Below are positions 27,569 to 36,248 of a stretch of DNA of 64,000 nucleotides, piece by piece. Under the pieces are notes generated by a model. It had not been told where the DNA came from. It worked only from the letters and a program-made list of their open reading frames with translations, and did not search any database. The first letter of the stretch is position 1. Every line of letters begins with the position of its first letter. Made by a program: the position numbers and the translations under genes. This DNA is from Planctomycetaceae bacterium (lineage in GTDB: Bacteria; Planctomycetota; Phycisphaerae; Phycisphaerales; SM1A02): positions 1-64,000 of the forward strand of contig CANLMX010000004.1 in the NCBI GenBank assembly GCA_947492385.1, written 5' to 3'.

Positions 27569-28234
27569 TCAGGAGGTGCGGCCCGCGCCGAAGTCGACGG
27601 CCGGAAGCGCGCGCGAAGCATCGTCCGTCTCGAAGAGCGAGGACGGCATGAACGAGAAGAGCCGCGCGACGAGGAGGTCCGGGAAGACCGCGAGCCGCGT
27701 GTTGTAGGTCATCACGGCGTCGTTGTACGCCTGGCGCGCGAACGCGATGCGGTTCTCGGTGCTGACCAGCTCCTCCTGCAGCTGCAGCGCCGAGGCGTTC
27801 GCCTTGAGCTCGGGGTATCGCTCCATCACGATCATCAGCCGCCCGAGCGCGGCCGCAAGCGCGCCCTCGGCGCCGGCAAGGGCACCGGTCGCGGCCGCAT
27901 CGGTTCCGCCCGCCGCGCTTGCACGCCGCTCGGCCGCCACCGCGGCCGCGCGCGCCTGCGTCACGGCCTCGAGGGTCTGGCGCTCGTGCGCCATCGCGCC
28001 CTTCACGGCCGCGACCAGGTTCGGGACGAGGTCATGCCGCCTGAGGAGCTGGACGTCGATCTGCGCGAACCCGTTCTGCACGCGAACGCGGCGGGACACG
28101 AGACCGTTGTAGGTCACCATCAGCCAGAGGCCCGCGACCGCAATCACCGTGACCGCGGCCACCGCGGCGACCGCCAACGGCGCAACGGCGAGGACCGGGA
28201 TGACTGCGGTAGGCGGAAGCATCGGCACGGCCAT
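27569..28234 (-). CDS. lemA: LemA family protein
   Basis: The 221-residue protein has an N-terminal transmembrane helix (about 12-42) and the LemA body: YNGLVSRRVRVQNGFAQIDVQL, RRHDLVPNLVAAVKG, YPELKANASALQLQEEL, TENRIAFARQAYNDAVMTYNT, then FPDLLVARLFSF. LemA proteins are membrane-anchored helical bundles often found next to M48 peptidases. First gene of the operon. The start is the first ATG; a TAGAAC sits immediately upstream, so an in-frame GTG three codons in is also possible. Confidence 0.93.
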   Translation of the reverse strand: MAVPMLPPTAVIPVLAVAPLAVAAVAAVTVIAVAGLWLMVTYNGLVSRRVRVQNGFAQIDVQLLRRHDLVPNLVAAVKGAMAHERQTLEAVTQARAAAVAAERRASAAGGTDAAATGALAGAEGALAAALGRLMIVMERYPELKANASALQLQEELVSTENRIAFARQAYNDAVMTYNTRLAVFPDLLVARLFSFMPSSLFETDDASRALPAVDFGAGRTS

Positions 28235-28275
28235 GTTCTAGCATCGCGCGCCGTGCGGCGCGATAGGCTTCCGGC

Positions 28276-28947
28276 GTGATGAACGCGGCCGACGATCCTG
28301 CGCGCGTCCGCGTCCTGGTGACCGGGTTCGAGCCGTTCGGCGGAAGCCCCGTCAACCCCTCGATGCTGGCGGCCCGGGCGACCGCGTCACGCCGTTGGCC
28401 GGGGGCGGCGGTCCAGGCATGCATCCTGCCGGTCGTGGGCGGGACGGGGCCTGGTTCGGCGCGGCGGATCCTCGAAGGGGTGATGGACGCGTTTCGCCCG
28501 CACGCGGTGCTCCTGCTCGGCGAGGCGTGCACCCGGAGCGCGGTGAGCGTCGAACGCGTGGCGCGAAACGAGCGCGAGTACCCGATCGCGGACAACGCGG
28601 GCGGCGTGGTGCGCGGCATGCCGGTGGTGGCCGGTGCACCGGGCGTGCTCGGATCCGCCCTGCCCGTCGATGACCTGATTGCTGTGGTCCGTGCACTCGG
28701 AATCCCGGCCGAGTGCTCATCCGACGCCGGTCGGTTCCTCTGCAACGAGGTGATGTTCCACCTGCTGGATCGGAGGTCGCGGACGGGCGCACCCGCGTTC
28801 GCGGGGTTCATCCACCTGCCGCAGCTGCCGGAGCAGCACGCCCTGCGCCCGGTCGAGGCTCGCCCGATGCCGCTCGACGAGACGGTCGACGCGATGCGCG
28901 CCATCGTCGGACGCGTGGTCGGCCTGTGCGTGCGACGCGAAAAATAG
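28276..28947 (+). CDS. Pyroglutamyl-peptidase I family protein (peptidase C15)
   Basis: The 223-residue cysteine peptidase-like protein has LVTGFEPFGGSPVNPS at the N-terminus, the Glu-containing GEACTRSAVSVERVARN, the active-site Cys in SDAGRFLCNE, and the His in FIHLPQLPEQ. These match the Glu/Cys/His catalytic set of Pcp enzymes that remove N-terminal pyroglutamate. The start is GTG, exactly 6 bases after TAGGCT (28264-28269); the following codon is ATG. A hairpin overlaps its stop codon. Confidence 0.88.
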   Translation: MMNAADDPARVRVLVTGFEPFGGSPVNPSMLAARATASRRWPGAAVQACILPVVGGTGPGSARRILEGVMDAFRPHAVLLLGEACTRSAVSVERVARNEREYPIADNAGGVVRGMPVVAGAPGVLGSALPVDDLIAVVRALGIPAECSSDAGRFLCNEVMFHLLDRRSRTGAPAFAGFIHLPQLPEQHALRPVEARPMPLDETVDAMRAIVGRVVGLCVRREK

Positions 28948-28980
28948 GCGCATGACTCCGGACCTTCCGGGCCATGCGCC
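28947..28980 (+). terminator. Hairpin directly after pyroglutamyl-peptidase gene
   Basis: GGCGCATG (28947-28954) pairs with CATGCGCC (28973-28980), and inside it CCGG pairs with CCGG around a 5-base loop, with small bulges. It begins at the last base of the stop codon. No T-run follows, so it is at best a Rho-assisted or RNA-stabilising hairpin. Confidence 0.4.
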
Positions 28981-29109
28981 CCACCCTGGTGTGGACGGGC
29001 AGGGTGCTTGTCGAGGCACTGCGGTGCGATGCCCCGACATGGACCACTACGAACGGGGAACGATCCGGTTCGGGAATCCCGGCGATTCAGGTAGGTTTCC
29101 GGTCCACCG

Positions 29110-29916
29110 ATGCTCGCCCGAAGCGCATGCAACGACCGCCGATTCGAGATCACGCTGAGCGATCCCGCGCGTCGCAACGCGCTTGGCGAGGCGATGTTCG
29201 CCGCGCTGCACGAGCGATTGCTCGTCGCCGCGCTCGCCGCCGACGGCCGACTGCTTGCTGCCGACGGTTCAGCCAAGGGTGCCGACGTCGTCGTGCTGCG
29301 TGCCGAGGGTCCGTCGTTCTGCTCCGGCTTCGACCTCGGTGCATGCGTCGAGCGCCCCGCGACGCTCCGTGCGTACGTGCATGAACTCTCGCGCGCCGTG
29401 CGCGCGCTGCGGACGCTGCCCGTGCCCGTGATCGCCGAGGTCCGCGGCACCGCGGCGGCCGGTGGATGCGCGCTGCTCGCGGGATGCGACTTCGTGGTCG
29501 TCGCCCCCGATGCGCAGCTCGGCTATCCGGTGCACCGGATCGGCGTGAGCCCCGCGGTGACGCTTCCGGCGCTCACCGCGAACGCGGGCCACGGACCGGC
29601 CCGGTCCGTGGCGATGGGCGGCGCGATGCACGACGGACCGTCCGCGGTCCGCGCGGGGCTTGCGACGCATTGCGCGGCGGACTCCGCCTCGCTGGCCGCG
29701 CACGTGGACGCCCTGGCGGGAACGTTGGTCTCGAAGGGACCGATCGCGCTCCGGACCACGAAGCGGTGGCTCAACGAGCTCGACGGTTCGGCGGACGAGG
29801 CCCGACACCTGCACGCCGAGGCGGCAAGCGCCGCGGCGGCAGGTGGCGACGAATTCGCGGACATGCTGCGCGCATTCTGGTCCGCGCGCACGAAGCCCGG
29901 GGTCACGCCTCGGTGA
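29110..29916 (+). CDS. Enoyl-CoA hydratase/isomerase family protein
   Basis: The 268-residue crotonase-fold protein shows the CoA-binding and oxyanion-hole segments GPSFCSGFDLGACVERP and EVRGTAAAGGCALLAGCDFVV, followed by LGYPVHRIGVSPAVTLPAL. Its exact substrate cannot be told. The C-terminal TKRWLNELDGS is shared almost word for word with the hydratase at 54.2-55.0 kb (KRWLNELDGSNED), suggesting paralogy. TAGGTT lies 12 bases before the ATG. The gene end overlaps convergent deoC by 14 bases. Confidence 0.85.
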   Translation: MLARSACNDRRFEITLSDPARRNALGEAMFAALHERLLVAALAADGRLLAADGSAKGADVVVLRAEGPSFCSGFDLGACVERPATLRAYVHELSRAVRALRTLPVPVIAEVRGTAAAGGCALLAGCDFVVVAPDAQLGYPVHRIGVSPAVTLPALTANAGHGPARSVAMGGAMHDGPSAVRAGLATHCAADSASLAAHVDALAGTLVSKGPIALRTTKRWLNELDGSADEARHLHAEAASAAAAGGDEFADMLRAFWSARTKPGVTPR

Positions 29917-30853
29917 CGTCGTACGAGGCGGCGTACCCGCCGCACTCCATGCGGAGGATCTGGCGCGCAATGTCATTGGCCAGCGCGCTCGCGCCGAATC
30001 GGAAGAGGTGCGGGGAAAGCCATTCGTCCCCCAGCGTCTCCTTGACCATCACCAGGTAGGCGATCGCCTGCTTCGCCGTGCGGATGCCGCCGGCGGGCTT
30101 CATACCGATGCGGATCCCCGACGCCATGAACCGGTCCCGGATCGCCTCAAGCATCACCAGGGTCACCGGCATCGTCGCAGCCGGCTGCACCTTGCCGGTG
30201 GACGTCTTGATGAAGACCTCGCCATCGCCCGGCTGCGGCAGTCCGGGCACCGCGCAGGCGGCGTCGATCGCCAGGTCGCTCGCCCGGCGCACGTTGTCGA
30301 GCGTCTCGAGCTCGCCAGTCTCGAGGATGATCTTGAGGTGCGCGGGCCGGCCCGCGGGCGGCCGGGCGCAGAGCGCGCGCGTCTCGCGGATCTCGCGTGC
30401 GATCTCGTCGAAACGTCCCGCCAGGAACAGCCCGCGGCTGATCACCATGTCGATCTCGTCCGCGCCGGCGGCGATCGCGTCGGCGCAGTCGCGCAGGCGC
30501 ACGTCCAACGGGTACTGGGCGCTCGGGAAGCCCGTGGCCACCGCCGCCACGTGGACGCCGCTTCCTGCGAGCGCCTCGCACGCCACCGGGACCAGCATGG
30601 GGTAGACGCATACCGCGGCAACGTGCGGGACGGGGAGGTCCGGTGCCTTCGCGCCCGCAGGGACGTCCAGCGGCTGCACCGCCTTGCGGCACAGCGCACG
30701 CACCTTCCCGGGCGTGTCCTTGCCCTCGAGCGTGGTGAGGTCCAGCATCGACATGGCGCAGCGAAGCGCCTGCCGCTTCGACGCGGCCTTGATGGACCGC
30801 TTCGTGAACGACTCCGCGCGGCGCGCGGCCATGATGGCGTCGACGCCGCGCAT
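29903..30853 (-). CDS. deoC: Deoxyribose-phosphate aldolase
   Basis: The 316-residue class I aldolase cleaves 2-deoxyribose-5-phosphate to glyceraldehyde-3-phosphate and acetaldehyde. The Schiff-base Lys is K216 in FIKTSTGK; ADEIDMVISRG, KIILETGEL and GMKPAGGIRT are also family motifs. Length fits the long subgroup (near eukaryotic DERA) rather than E. coli DeoC (259). The N-terminus (about 45 residues) is helical and basic. The acetaldehyde could be oxidised by the aldehyde dehydrogenase at 56-57.5 kb. It is the last gene of an operon with the two small membrane proteins upstream (10-base gap). Confidence 0.93.
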   Translation of the reverse strand: MRGVDAIMAARRAESFTKRSIKAASKRQALRCAMSMLDLTTLEGKDTPGKVRALCRKAVQPLDVPAGAKAPDLPVPHVAAVCVYPMLVPVACEALAGSGVHVAAVATGFPSAQYPLDVRLRDCADAIAAGADEIDMVISRGLFLAGRFDEIAREIRETRALCARPPAGRPAHLKIILETGELETLDNVRRASDLAIDAACAVPGLPQPGDGEVFIKTSTGKVQPAATMPVTLVMLEAIRDRFMASGIRIGMKPAGGIRTAKQAIAYLVMVKETLGDEWLSPHLFRFGASALANDIARQILRMECGGYAASYDVTEA

Positions 30854-30863
30854 CGCGGGCGCG

Positions 30864-31220
30864 TCAGCCGCCGCGGGCCTTGCGGAACAGGTCGGGGAGG
30901 AAGATCACCTGGCGCAGGAGCAGCGCCTTCTCGCCCGCGTTCGCGTTCTCGACGTAGTAGATGAAGAGCATCTCGCCACGGCCATCGAGCACCCAGAGGC
31001 TCTCGTACGGGCGTTCCTTCGGACCGAGGCCCGAATCGATCGTCACCATCGAGGAGCCCTGTGGGCCGGCGTTGGCGGTGCCTGCATGCGCGGCGTTCAG
31101 GTCGATGCGGCCGGCCTGGATGATCGTCAGCGCCGCGAGCATGATCGCGGTGGCGATCAGCACGATGCGCGCGGTCGGGGTGCCGTCGGCGGCGGGGCGG
31201 AGGTGGGTGTCCTGGTTCAT
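30864..31220 (-). CDS. Small membrane-anchored protein, unknown function
   Basis: The 118-residue product has a polar N-terminus, one hydrophobic helix (about 18-36) and an extracytoplasmic-type C-terminal domain (ESLWVLDGRGEMLFIYYVENAN, then QVIFLPDLF). GGAAAGGA about 8 bases before the ATG decides the start. It resembles its upstream neighbour in plan (anchor plus a short beta-rich domain with a YYVE/SWYE-type aromatic segment), so the two may be related. Confidence 0.6.
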   Translation of the reverse strand: MNQDTHLRPAADGTPTARIVLIATAIMLAALTIIQAGRIDLNAAHAGTANAGPQGSSMVTIDSGLGPKERPYESLWVLDGRGEMLFIYYVENANAGEKALLLRQVIFLPDLFRKARGG

Positions 31221-31240
31221 GGATGCGTCCTTTCCGGGTG

Positions 31241-31528
31241 TCACCGGTTCTGCGCGGCCTGCGCCGCGTCCATGGACATGTTGCGGTAGCCCAGGCCGAC
31301 CAGGCGCTTCTGGTTCTCGTACCAGCTGAGCGCGACGACCTCGTTGGTGGTCTCGTCGTTGATGTAGACGACGCCCTGGACGATTCCGTTCACGGTGCCG
31401 GCGGCCATGCTGTAGGTCGAGCGGGGTCGCAGCTGGGCGACGGCCGTGGGCCCGAACGTGACCGCGACGAGCGCGGCCAGCAGGCAGCCGTTGAGGATGA
31501 TGAGCGAGCGGAGCGACGAGCGCTTCAT
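31241..31528 (-). CDS. Small secreted or anchored protein, unknown function
   Basis: The 95-residue product has a signal peptide (MKRSSLRSLIILNGCLLAAL..., probable cleavage after AVAQ near residue 32) and a short mature domain with YINDETTNEVVALSWYENQKRL. AGGAGG lies 5 bases before the ATG. It is separated by 20 bases from the next small protein gene and then deoC. Function is unknown; the pair-plus-deoC order suggests one transcript. Confidence 0.6.
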   Translation of the reverse strand: MKRSSLRSLIILNGCLLAALVAVTFGPTAVAQLRPRSTYSMAAGTVNGIVQGVVYINDETTNEVVALSWYENQKRLVGLGYRNMSMDAAQAAQNR

Positions 31529-31569
31529 GGTGGCCTCCTGGGTGTCCCGGGCGCGCGTGCGCCGGATGA

Positions 31570-32421
31570 TCAGGAGGATACCGGGCGGCGGATGACGCAC
31601 TCGCCGGGCTCGTGGTCGAGCACCAGGCGCCAGCGGCCCGCGTCCGCGCGCCCAAGCAGCGCGCGTTTCGTGAGCATGGTGTCGTACGGGAGCATGTCGT
31701 ACCCCAGGCTCGATGCCGGGTGCGCATGGTGCACGGTGGGCATCACGTCGCCCGGGTAGCAGACCGTCCCGTGCGCATCGCTCCAGGTCACCGCCTGGTG
31801 GTGCCACGTGTGCCCCGGGGTGGGCACCACCCGCAGGCCCGGCAGCGGTTCCGCGACCCCGTCGTGGAGCACCACCCGGTGCGCGATGGGGTCGAGGTGC
31901 GTGCGCAGGTACGTCCGCGTCATGGTGCTGCGGTTCGCCAACGCGTCGTCCCATTCGCCGCGCTGCACGTGGACGTCGGCGTTGGGGAAGACGCGCTCCA
32001 GGTCGCCTCCGGGGCCGAGCCGCGTCAGGCCACCCGCATGATCGAAGTGCAGGTGCGTCAGGACGACATGGTCGATGGAATCCGGCGCGACGCCCGCCTC
32101 GGCCAGGGCATGCTCGACGGTCCGCACGGACCCGTCGGGGGCGGACTCGAATGCGTAGATCGCGCGTTCCTTGTCGGTCCACTTCCCGCCGGCGCCGCAC
32201 TCCACCAGCACGCGCAGCGGACGGCCGCCCGGACCGGCGCCCCCGCGCTCAAGCAGCACGCAGTTCATCGAGAGCCCGATGCGGTTCTCCGCGTCGGGCT
32301 CCACCCATTTCGACCACATGGCCTTCGGGAGGATGCCGAACATGCCGCCGCCGTCCAGGCGGAAGCCGCCGGCGCGCAGGACCCGCCACTCGAACAGGTC
32401 CTGCGCACCGGCCGTGCCCAC
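31570..32421 (-). CDS. Metallo-beta-lactamase-fold hydrolase
   Basis: The 283-residue protein has the zinc ligand set of the superfamily: THLHFDHAGG, a later His in PTPGHTWHH, the bridging Asp in CYPGDVMP, and the final His in VLDHEPGE. N-terminal strands surround GGGMFGILP, typical of quorum-quenching-lactonase-like or arylsulfatase-like branches. The substrate is unknown. The start is GTG two bases after the stop of the upstream nucleotide-sugar dehydrogenase, so the two are probably coupled; a longer in-frame extension would overlap that gene and is rejected. Confidence 0.85.
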   Translation of the reverse strand: MGTAGAQDLFEWRVLRAGGFRLDGGGMFGILPKAMWSKWVEPDAENRIGLSMNCVLLERGGAGPGGRPLRVLVECGAGGKWTDKERAIYAFESAPDGSVRTVEHALAEAGVAPDSIDHVVLTHLHFDHAGGLTRLGPGGDLERVFPNADVHVQRGEWDDALANRSTMTRTYLRTHLDPIAHRVVLHDGVAEPLPGLRVVPTPGHTWHHQAVTWSDAHGTVCYPGDVMPTVHHAHPASSLGYDMLPYDTMLTKRALLGRADAGRWRLVLDHEPGECVIRRPVSS

Positions 32422-32423
32422 GT

Positions 32424-33755
32424 TCAGCTCTTGACCACGCGCGCCTTGCGGCGGGCGGCCGGTACCTGCGCCATCGCGTTGCGGGTGTCGACCACCAGCA
32501 CCGCGTGCTCGGCCAGCGCGCCGTAGTCGACCGCGTCGTGGTCGGTGAGGATCAGGACGCAATCCATTGACCGCAGCGTGTCGGGCGTGAGCGCGACGCT
32601 CTTGAGGTCGATGCGGTACTTGCGCATCGACGGATACGTCGGGATGTGCGGGTCGTGGTAGCAGACCTCGGCGCCGCGGTCACGAAGGAGCTCGATGATC
32701 TCGGCGCTGGGGCTCTCGCGCGAGTCGTCGATGTTCTTCTTGTAGGCCACGCCGATCACCATGACCTTGGCGCCCTTCATGCTCTTGCGGTCGTCGTTGA
32801 GCGCGCCCTGCGTGCGCTCGATGACGTAGTGCGGCATGGCGGTGTTGACCTCGCCGGCGAGCTCGATGAAGCGCGCCGCGCGGCCGATCTCCTTGGCCTT
32901 CCAGGTCAGGTAGAACGGGTCGATCGGGATGCAGTGCCCGCCGAGGCCCGGGCCCGGGTAGAAGGGCATGAAGCCGAACGGCTTGGTGCTGGCCGCGGCG
33001 ACGACCTCCCACACGTCGATGTTCATGTCCGTGAGCACCGTCTTCATCTCGTTGACGAGGGCGATGTTCACCGCGCGGAAGATGTTCTCGAGGAGCTTGG
33101 CGGTCTCGGCCACCTCGGCGCTCGAGACGAAGTGCGCCTGCTTCACCACGCGCGAATAGAGCGCGAAGGCGAGCTTGCCGGAGACCTCGTCGGTTCCGCC
33201 CACGAGCTTGGGAATGGTGGCCGCGCTGAACTTCGCGCTGCCGGGGTCCTCGCGCTCAGGGCTGTACGCGAGGAAGTAGTCCTCGTTGCGCTTCAGGCCC
33301 GTGGCATCCAGGATCGGGCCCATCTCGTCGCGCGTGGTGCCCGGGTACGTGGTGCTCTCGAGCACGACCAGCTGTCCCTTGCGGAGGACGCCGGCGACCA
33401 GCTTCGTCGAGTCGAGCACGAACGAGAGGTCCGGCTCCTTGTGGTGGCCCAGCGGGGTCGGGACGCAGAGCAGGATGGCGTCGGCCTTCTGCAGGTCCTT
33501 CGCGTCGGTGGTGCCAAGGAAGCCGGCGTTGCCCTTCAGGTAGTCGAAGAACTCCTGCCCGAGATGGTGGATATACGGCGTGCCGGCCTTGATCGCATCG
33601 ATCTTGCGGCGATCGATGTCGAAGCCGACCACCTTGAAGCCCGCGCGGAGGCAGGCCTCCGAGAGGGGCAGGCCCACGTAGCCGAGGCCGACGATGCCGA
33701 CGGTGGCGGTCTTGGATTCGATCTTCTTGAGGAGTTCGGTGGCGATTTGGTTCAT
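32424..33755 (-). CDS. UDP-N-acetyl-D-glucosamine / nucleotide-sugar 6-dehydrogenase (WbpA/UDG family)
   Basis: The 443-residue enzyme oxidises C6 of a UDP-sugar to the acid with two NAD. The Rossmann motif VGIVGLGYVGLP is near residues 19-30, then CVPTPLG and ESTTYPGTT, and the catalytic Cys is in GPGLGGHCIPIDPFYL (about residue 273). The C-terminal UDP-binding domain carries AYKKNIDDSRESPS. This subset of motifs resembles UDP-GlcNAc dehydrogenases of surface polysaccharide synthesis more than UDP-glucose dehydrogenase. GGAAG precedes the ATG; a GTG six codons earlier is possible. It lies 43 bases after the E2 gene in the same direction. Confidence 0.9.
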   Translation of the reverse strand: MNQIATELLKKIESKTATVGIVGLGYVGLPLSEACLRAGFKVVGFDIDRRKIDAIKAGTPYIHHLGQEFFDYLKGNAGFLGTTDAKDLQKADAILLCVPTPLGHHKEPDLSFVLDSTKLVAGVLRKGQLVVLESTTYPGTTRDEMGPILDATGLKRNEDYFLAYSPEREDPGSAKFSAATIPKLVGGTDEVSGKLAFALYSRVVKQAHFVSSAEVAETAKLLENIFRAVNIALVNEMKTVLTDMNIDVWEVVAAASTKPFGFMPFYPGPGLGGHCIPIDPFYLTWKAKEIGRAARFIELAGEVNTAMPHYVIERTQGALNDDRKSMKGAKVMVIGVAYKKNIDDSRESPSAEIIELLRDRGAEVCYHDPHIPTYPSMRKYRIDLKSVALTPDTLRSMDCVLILTDHDAVDYGALAEHAVLVVDTRNAMAQVPAARRKARVVKS

Positions 33756-33798
33756 GGCGCTTCCGAATGACACTCGATCGGCGATCGGCCATGCATCC

Positions 33799-35166
33799 TC
33801 AGATCAAGGTTTCGGGATTCTCGAGCATCCCGACCACGGTGTTCAGGAATCGGGCACCCTCGGCCCCGTCCACCACGCGGTGGTCGCAGCTGAGCGAGAG
33901 CGGAAGGCTCAATCCGGCGTAGAAGCGGCCGTCCTTCACCATGACGCGCTCCTTGGCGCGTCCGGCGGCGAGGATGGCGACCTCGGGGTAGTTGATGACC
34001 GGCGTCGCGAACATCCCGCCGTAGCTGCCGACGTTCGAGATGGTGAACGTGCCGCCCATCGACTCCTCGCGCTTGATGGAGCGGTCCTTGCAGGCCGCGG
34101 CGAGCCGCTTGACCTCGGCGGCGAGCTCCACGGGGCTCTTCGCGCCGGCGTCGCGGATCACCGGGACCATCAGCCCGTTCTCGGTGTCGACCGCGCAGCC
34201 GAGGTTCACGGGGCCCTTGACCAGGATCTCGTTGTTGGCGTCGTCGGTGATGGCGTTCAGCGTCGGGTGCTTGCGAAGCGCCTTGCAGATCGCCGTCATG
34301 ATGAACGGCAGCATGCTCAGCTTCTGCCCGGTCACGCGGCCATACTCCTTGCGCTTCTGTTCCAGGATCGTCACGTCGGCCTCGTCGACCACGGTGAAGT
34401 GCACCGTGGTGCGGACGCTGCGGTCGAGGCTCTCGGCGATCTTCCGGCGCACGCCGCGGAACGGCACGCGCTGCACGATGCCCTGCGGGTCGATGTACAC
34501 GCTGCCGGGTGCGATGGCGGCCGAACGCGGCGCGAACCCACCGGACGCGGGTGCCGACGCGCCGGCTCCGGCGAACGACTCGACGTCGCTCGCCGTCACG
34601 CGACCGCCGCGACCGCTCCCGGGCACGCGCTGGATGTCGATGCCGAGTTCACGCGCGATGCGGCGCACGGCCGGCGTGGCCAGCGCCTTGCCGTCGCGCG
34701 AGACCGTGGCGGCCTCGGGTGCGCGGCGCGCGAACCGGTCGCTCACGGTGAGCGTGCCGCTCATGGTGCCGACCACGGTGCCCTGGTCCTCGGTGGCCGC
34801 GGGCGCCCCGGCCGCGACCTGCGACGAAAGGCACGCGGCGCCGGACGTCCCGTTCGATGATGCGGTGGCCGTGGGCGCGGCGGCCCCTGGCTTGGCGGGC
34901 GCACCCGCCGCCCCGTAACGCACCAGCACGGCGCCGACCTTGATGATCTCGCCGGCCTTGCCGCACAGCTCGGTCACAGTCCCCGCCCACGGCGAAGGAA
35001 CCTCGACCAGCGCCTTGTCGGTCTGCATCTCGGCGAGCGTCTGGCTCTCCTTGACGGTCTCGCCGGGCTTCACCTTCCATGAGATGAGTTCGGCCTCCGC
35101 CAGGCCTTCGCCGAGGTCGGGGAGGAGGAAGTGGCTCTTGTCGCTCGGCTGCTTGATTCCGGCCAT
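33799..35166 (-). CDS. pdhC: 2-oxoacid dehydrogenase complex dihydrolipoamide acyltransferase (E2)
   Basis: The 455-residue E2 has one lipoyl domain (lipoyl Lys K51 in MQTDKALVEV), an Ala/Thr linker and a peripheral subunit-binding domain (ATPAVRRIARELGID..., ending ASDVESF). A second linker leads to the catalytic acyltransferase domain with the SLSCDHRVVDGAEGARF active site. One lipoyl domain and the sequence style fit either pyruvate or branched-chain complexes. It follows E1beta by 22 bases. A GGAAC-type site precedes the ATG. Confidence 0.92.
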   Translation of the reverse strand: MAGIKQPSDKSHFLLPDLGEGLAEAELISWKVKPGETVKESQTLAEMQTDKALVEVPSPWAGTVTELCGKAGEIIKVGAVLVRYGAAGAPAKPGAAAPTATASSNGTSGAACLSSQVAAGAPAATEDQGTVVGTMSGTLTVSDRFARRAPEAATVSRDGKALATPAVRRIARELGIDIQRVPGSGRGGRVTASDVESFAGAGASAPASGGFAPRSAAIAPGSVYIDPQGIVQRVPFRGVRRKIAESLDRSVRTTVHFTVVDEADVTILEQKRKEYGRVTGQKLSMLPFIMTAICKALRKHPTLNAITDDANNEILVKGPVNLGCAVDTENGLMVPVIRDAGAKSPVELAAEVKRLAAACKDRSIKREESMGGTFTISNVGSYGGMFATPVINYPEVAILAAGRAKERVMVKDGRFYAGLSLPLSLSCDHRVVDGAEGARFLNTVVGMLENPETLI

Positions 35167-35188
35167 CGGTGTTCCCTCTTCGGTCGGT

Positions 35189-36157
35189 TCAGTACGCCAT
35201 CACGTCATCGATCGCACGCCCGATGCGCGCAGCATCCGGCATGTAGTCGAGCTCGAGCTTGTAGTACGGCATGATGGTGTCGAAGCCCGCCACGCGCTGG
35301 ACGGGGGCCTCCAGGTGCAGGAAGCACCGCTCCATGATGCGCGCCGAGATCTCGGAGCCGAAGCCGCACGTGAGCGGCGCCTCGTGCACCACCACGCACC
35401 GGCCGGTCTTGCGGACGCTGGCCTCGATCGCCTCGATGTCGAACGGATAGATGGTGCGCAGGTCGACGAGCTCGATCGACTTGCCGCTCTTCTCGATGGC
35501 CTGCATGCACTGCACGACGCTGGCGCCCCAGCTCACCACGGTCAACTCGGTGCCTTCGCACACGGTGCGCGCCTTGCCGATCGGCAGCACGTACTCGTCC
35601 TCGGGCACCTCCTCGCGGAATGCGCGGTAGATGCGCTTGGGCTCGAAGTAGATGACCGGGTCCGGGTCGCGGATGGCCGCCACCAGCAGGCCCTTGGCGT
35701 CGTAGGGCGAGCTCGGCATCACCACCTTCAGGCCGGGCGTGTGCGCGTAGATGGCCTCGGGCGAGTCGCTGTGCAGCTCGGGGGCGTGGATGCCGCCGCC
35801 CACAGGTACGCGGATGGTCAGGGGCACCGGGAAGGCACCCCGGGTGCGCGTGCGCATGCGCGCTGCGTGGCTGCAGATCTGGTCGTAGGCGGGGCCCAGG
35901 AAGCCGTCGAACTGGATCTCGGGCACGGGGCGCAGGCCGCCCATGGCGAGCCCGATGGCCGTCCCGATGATGCCGCTCTCGGCCAGCGGCGTGTCCACCA
36001 CGCGCTTGGCGCCGAAGCGCTTCTGGAGTCCCTCGGTGACGCGGAAGACGCCGCCGTTGAGGCCGACGTCCTCGCCGAGGAGCATGACGCGCTCGTCCTT
36101 CTCCATTTCCTGGATCAGGGCGAGGTTGATTGCCTGGACCATCGTCAGGTTTGCCAT
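35189..36157 (-). CDS. pdhB: 2-oxoacid dehydrogenase E1 component, beta subunit
   Basis: The 322-residue transketolase-fold subunit has LLGEDVGLNGGVFRVTEGL at the N-terminus, then DTPLAESGIIGTAIGLAM, PVGGGIHAPELHSDSPE and the C-terminal LRTIYPFD and EAPLTCGFGSEI segments. It pairs with the alpha subunit to form the thiamine diphosphate site. It lies 91 bases after E1alpha; that gap contains a small GGGGT/ACCCC hairpin and no other gene. Confidence 0.93.
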   Translation of the reverse strand: MANLTMVQAINLALIQEMEKDERVMLLGEDVGLNGGVFRVTEGLQKRFGAKRVVDTPLAESGIIGTAIGLAMGGLRPVPEIQFDGFLGPAYDQICSHAARMRTRTRGAFPVPLTIRVPVGGGIHAPELHSDSPEAIYAHTPGLKVVMPSSPYDAKGLLVAAIRDPDPVIYFEPKRIYRAFREEVPEDEYVLPIGKARTVCEGTELTVVSWGASVVQCMQAIEKSGKSIELVDLRTIYPFDIEAIEASVRKTGRCVVVHEAPLTCGFGSEISARIMERCFLHLEAPVQRVAGFDTIMPYYKLELDYMPDAARIGRAIDDVMAY

Positions 36158-36248
36158 GGAATGCTGTCCGGGGTTGACCCCGTAATCCTTTATCCGGTCA
36201 CGAGGGGCGCGTGCGGCGCCGGGGTGGCGGGCGAGGCGTTGCGTTCGG

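Noticed and set aside
36158-36248. Extra gene or promoter between E1alpha and E1beta
   Set aside because: Only 91 bases with a short GGGGT/ACCCC hairpin; no start/stop pair of useful length and no convincing -10.
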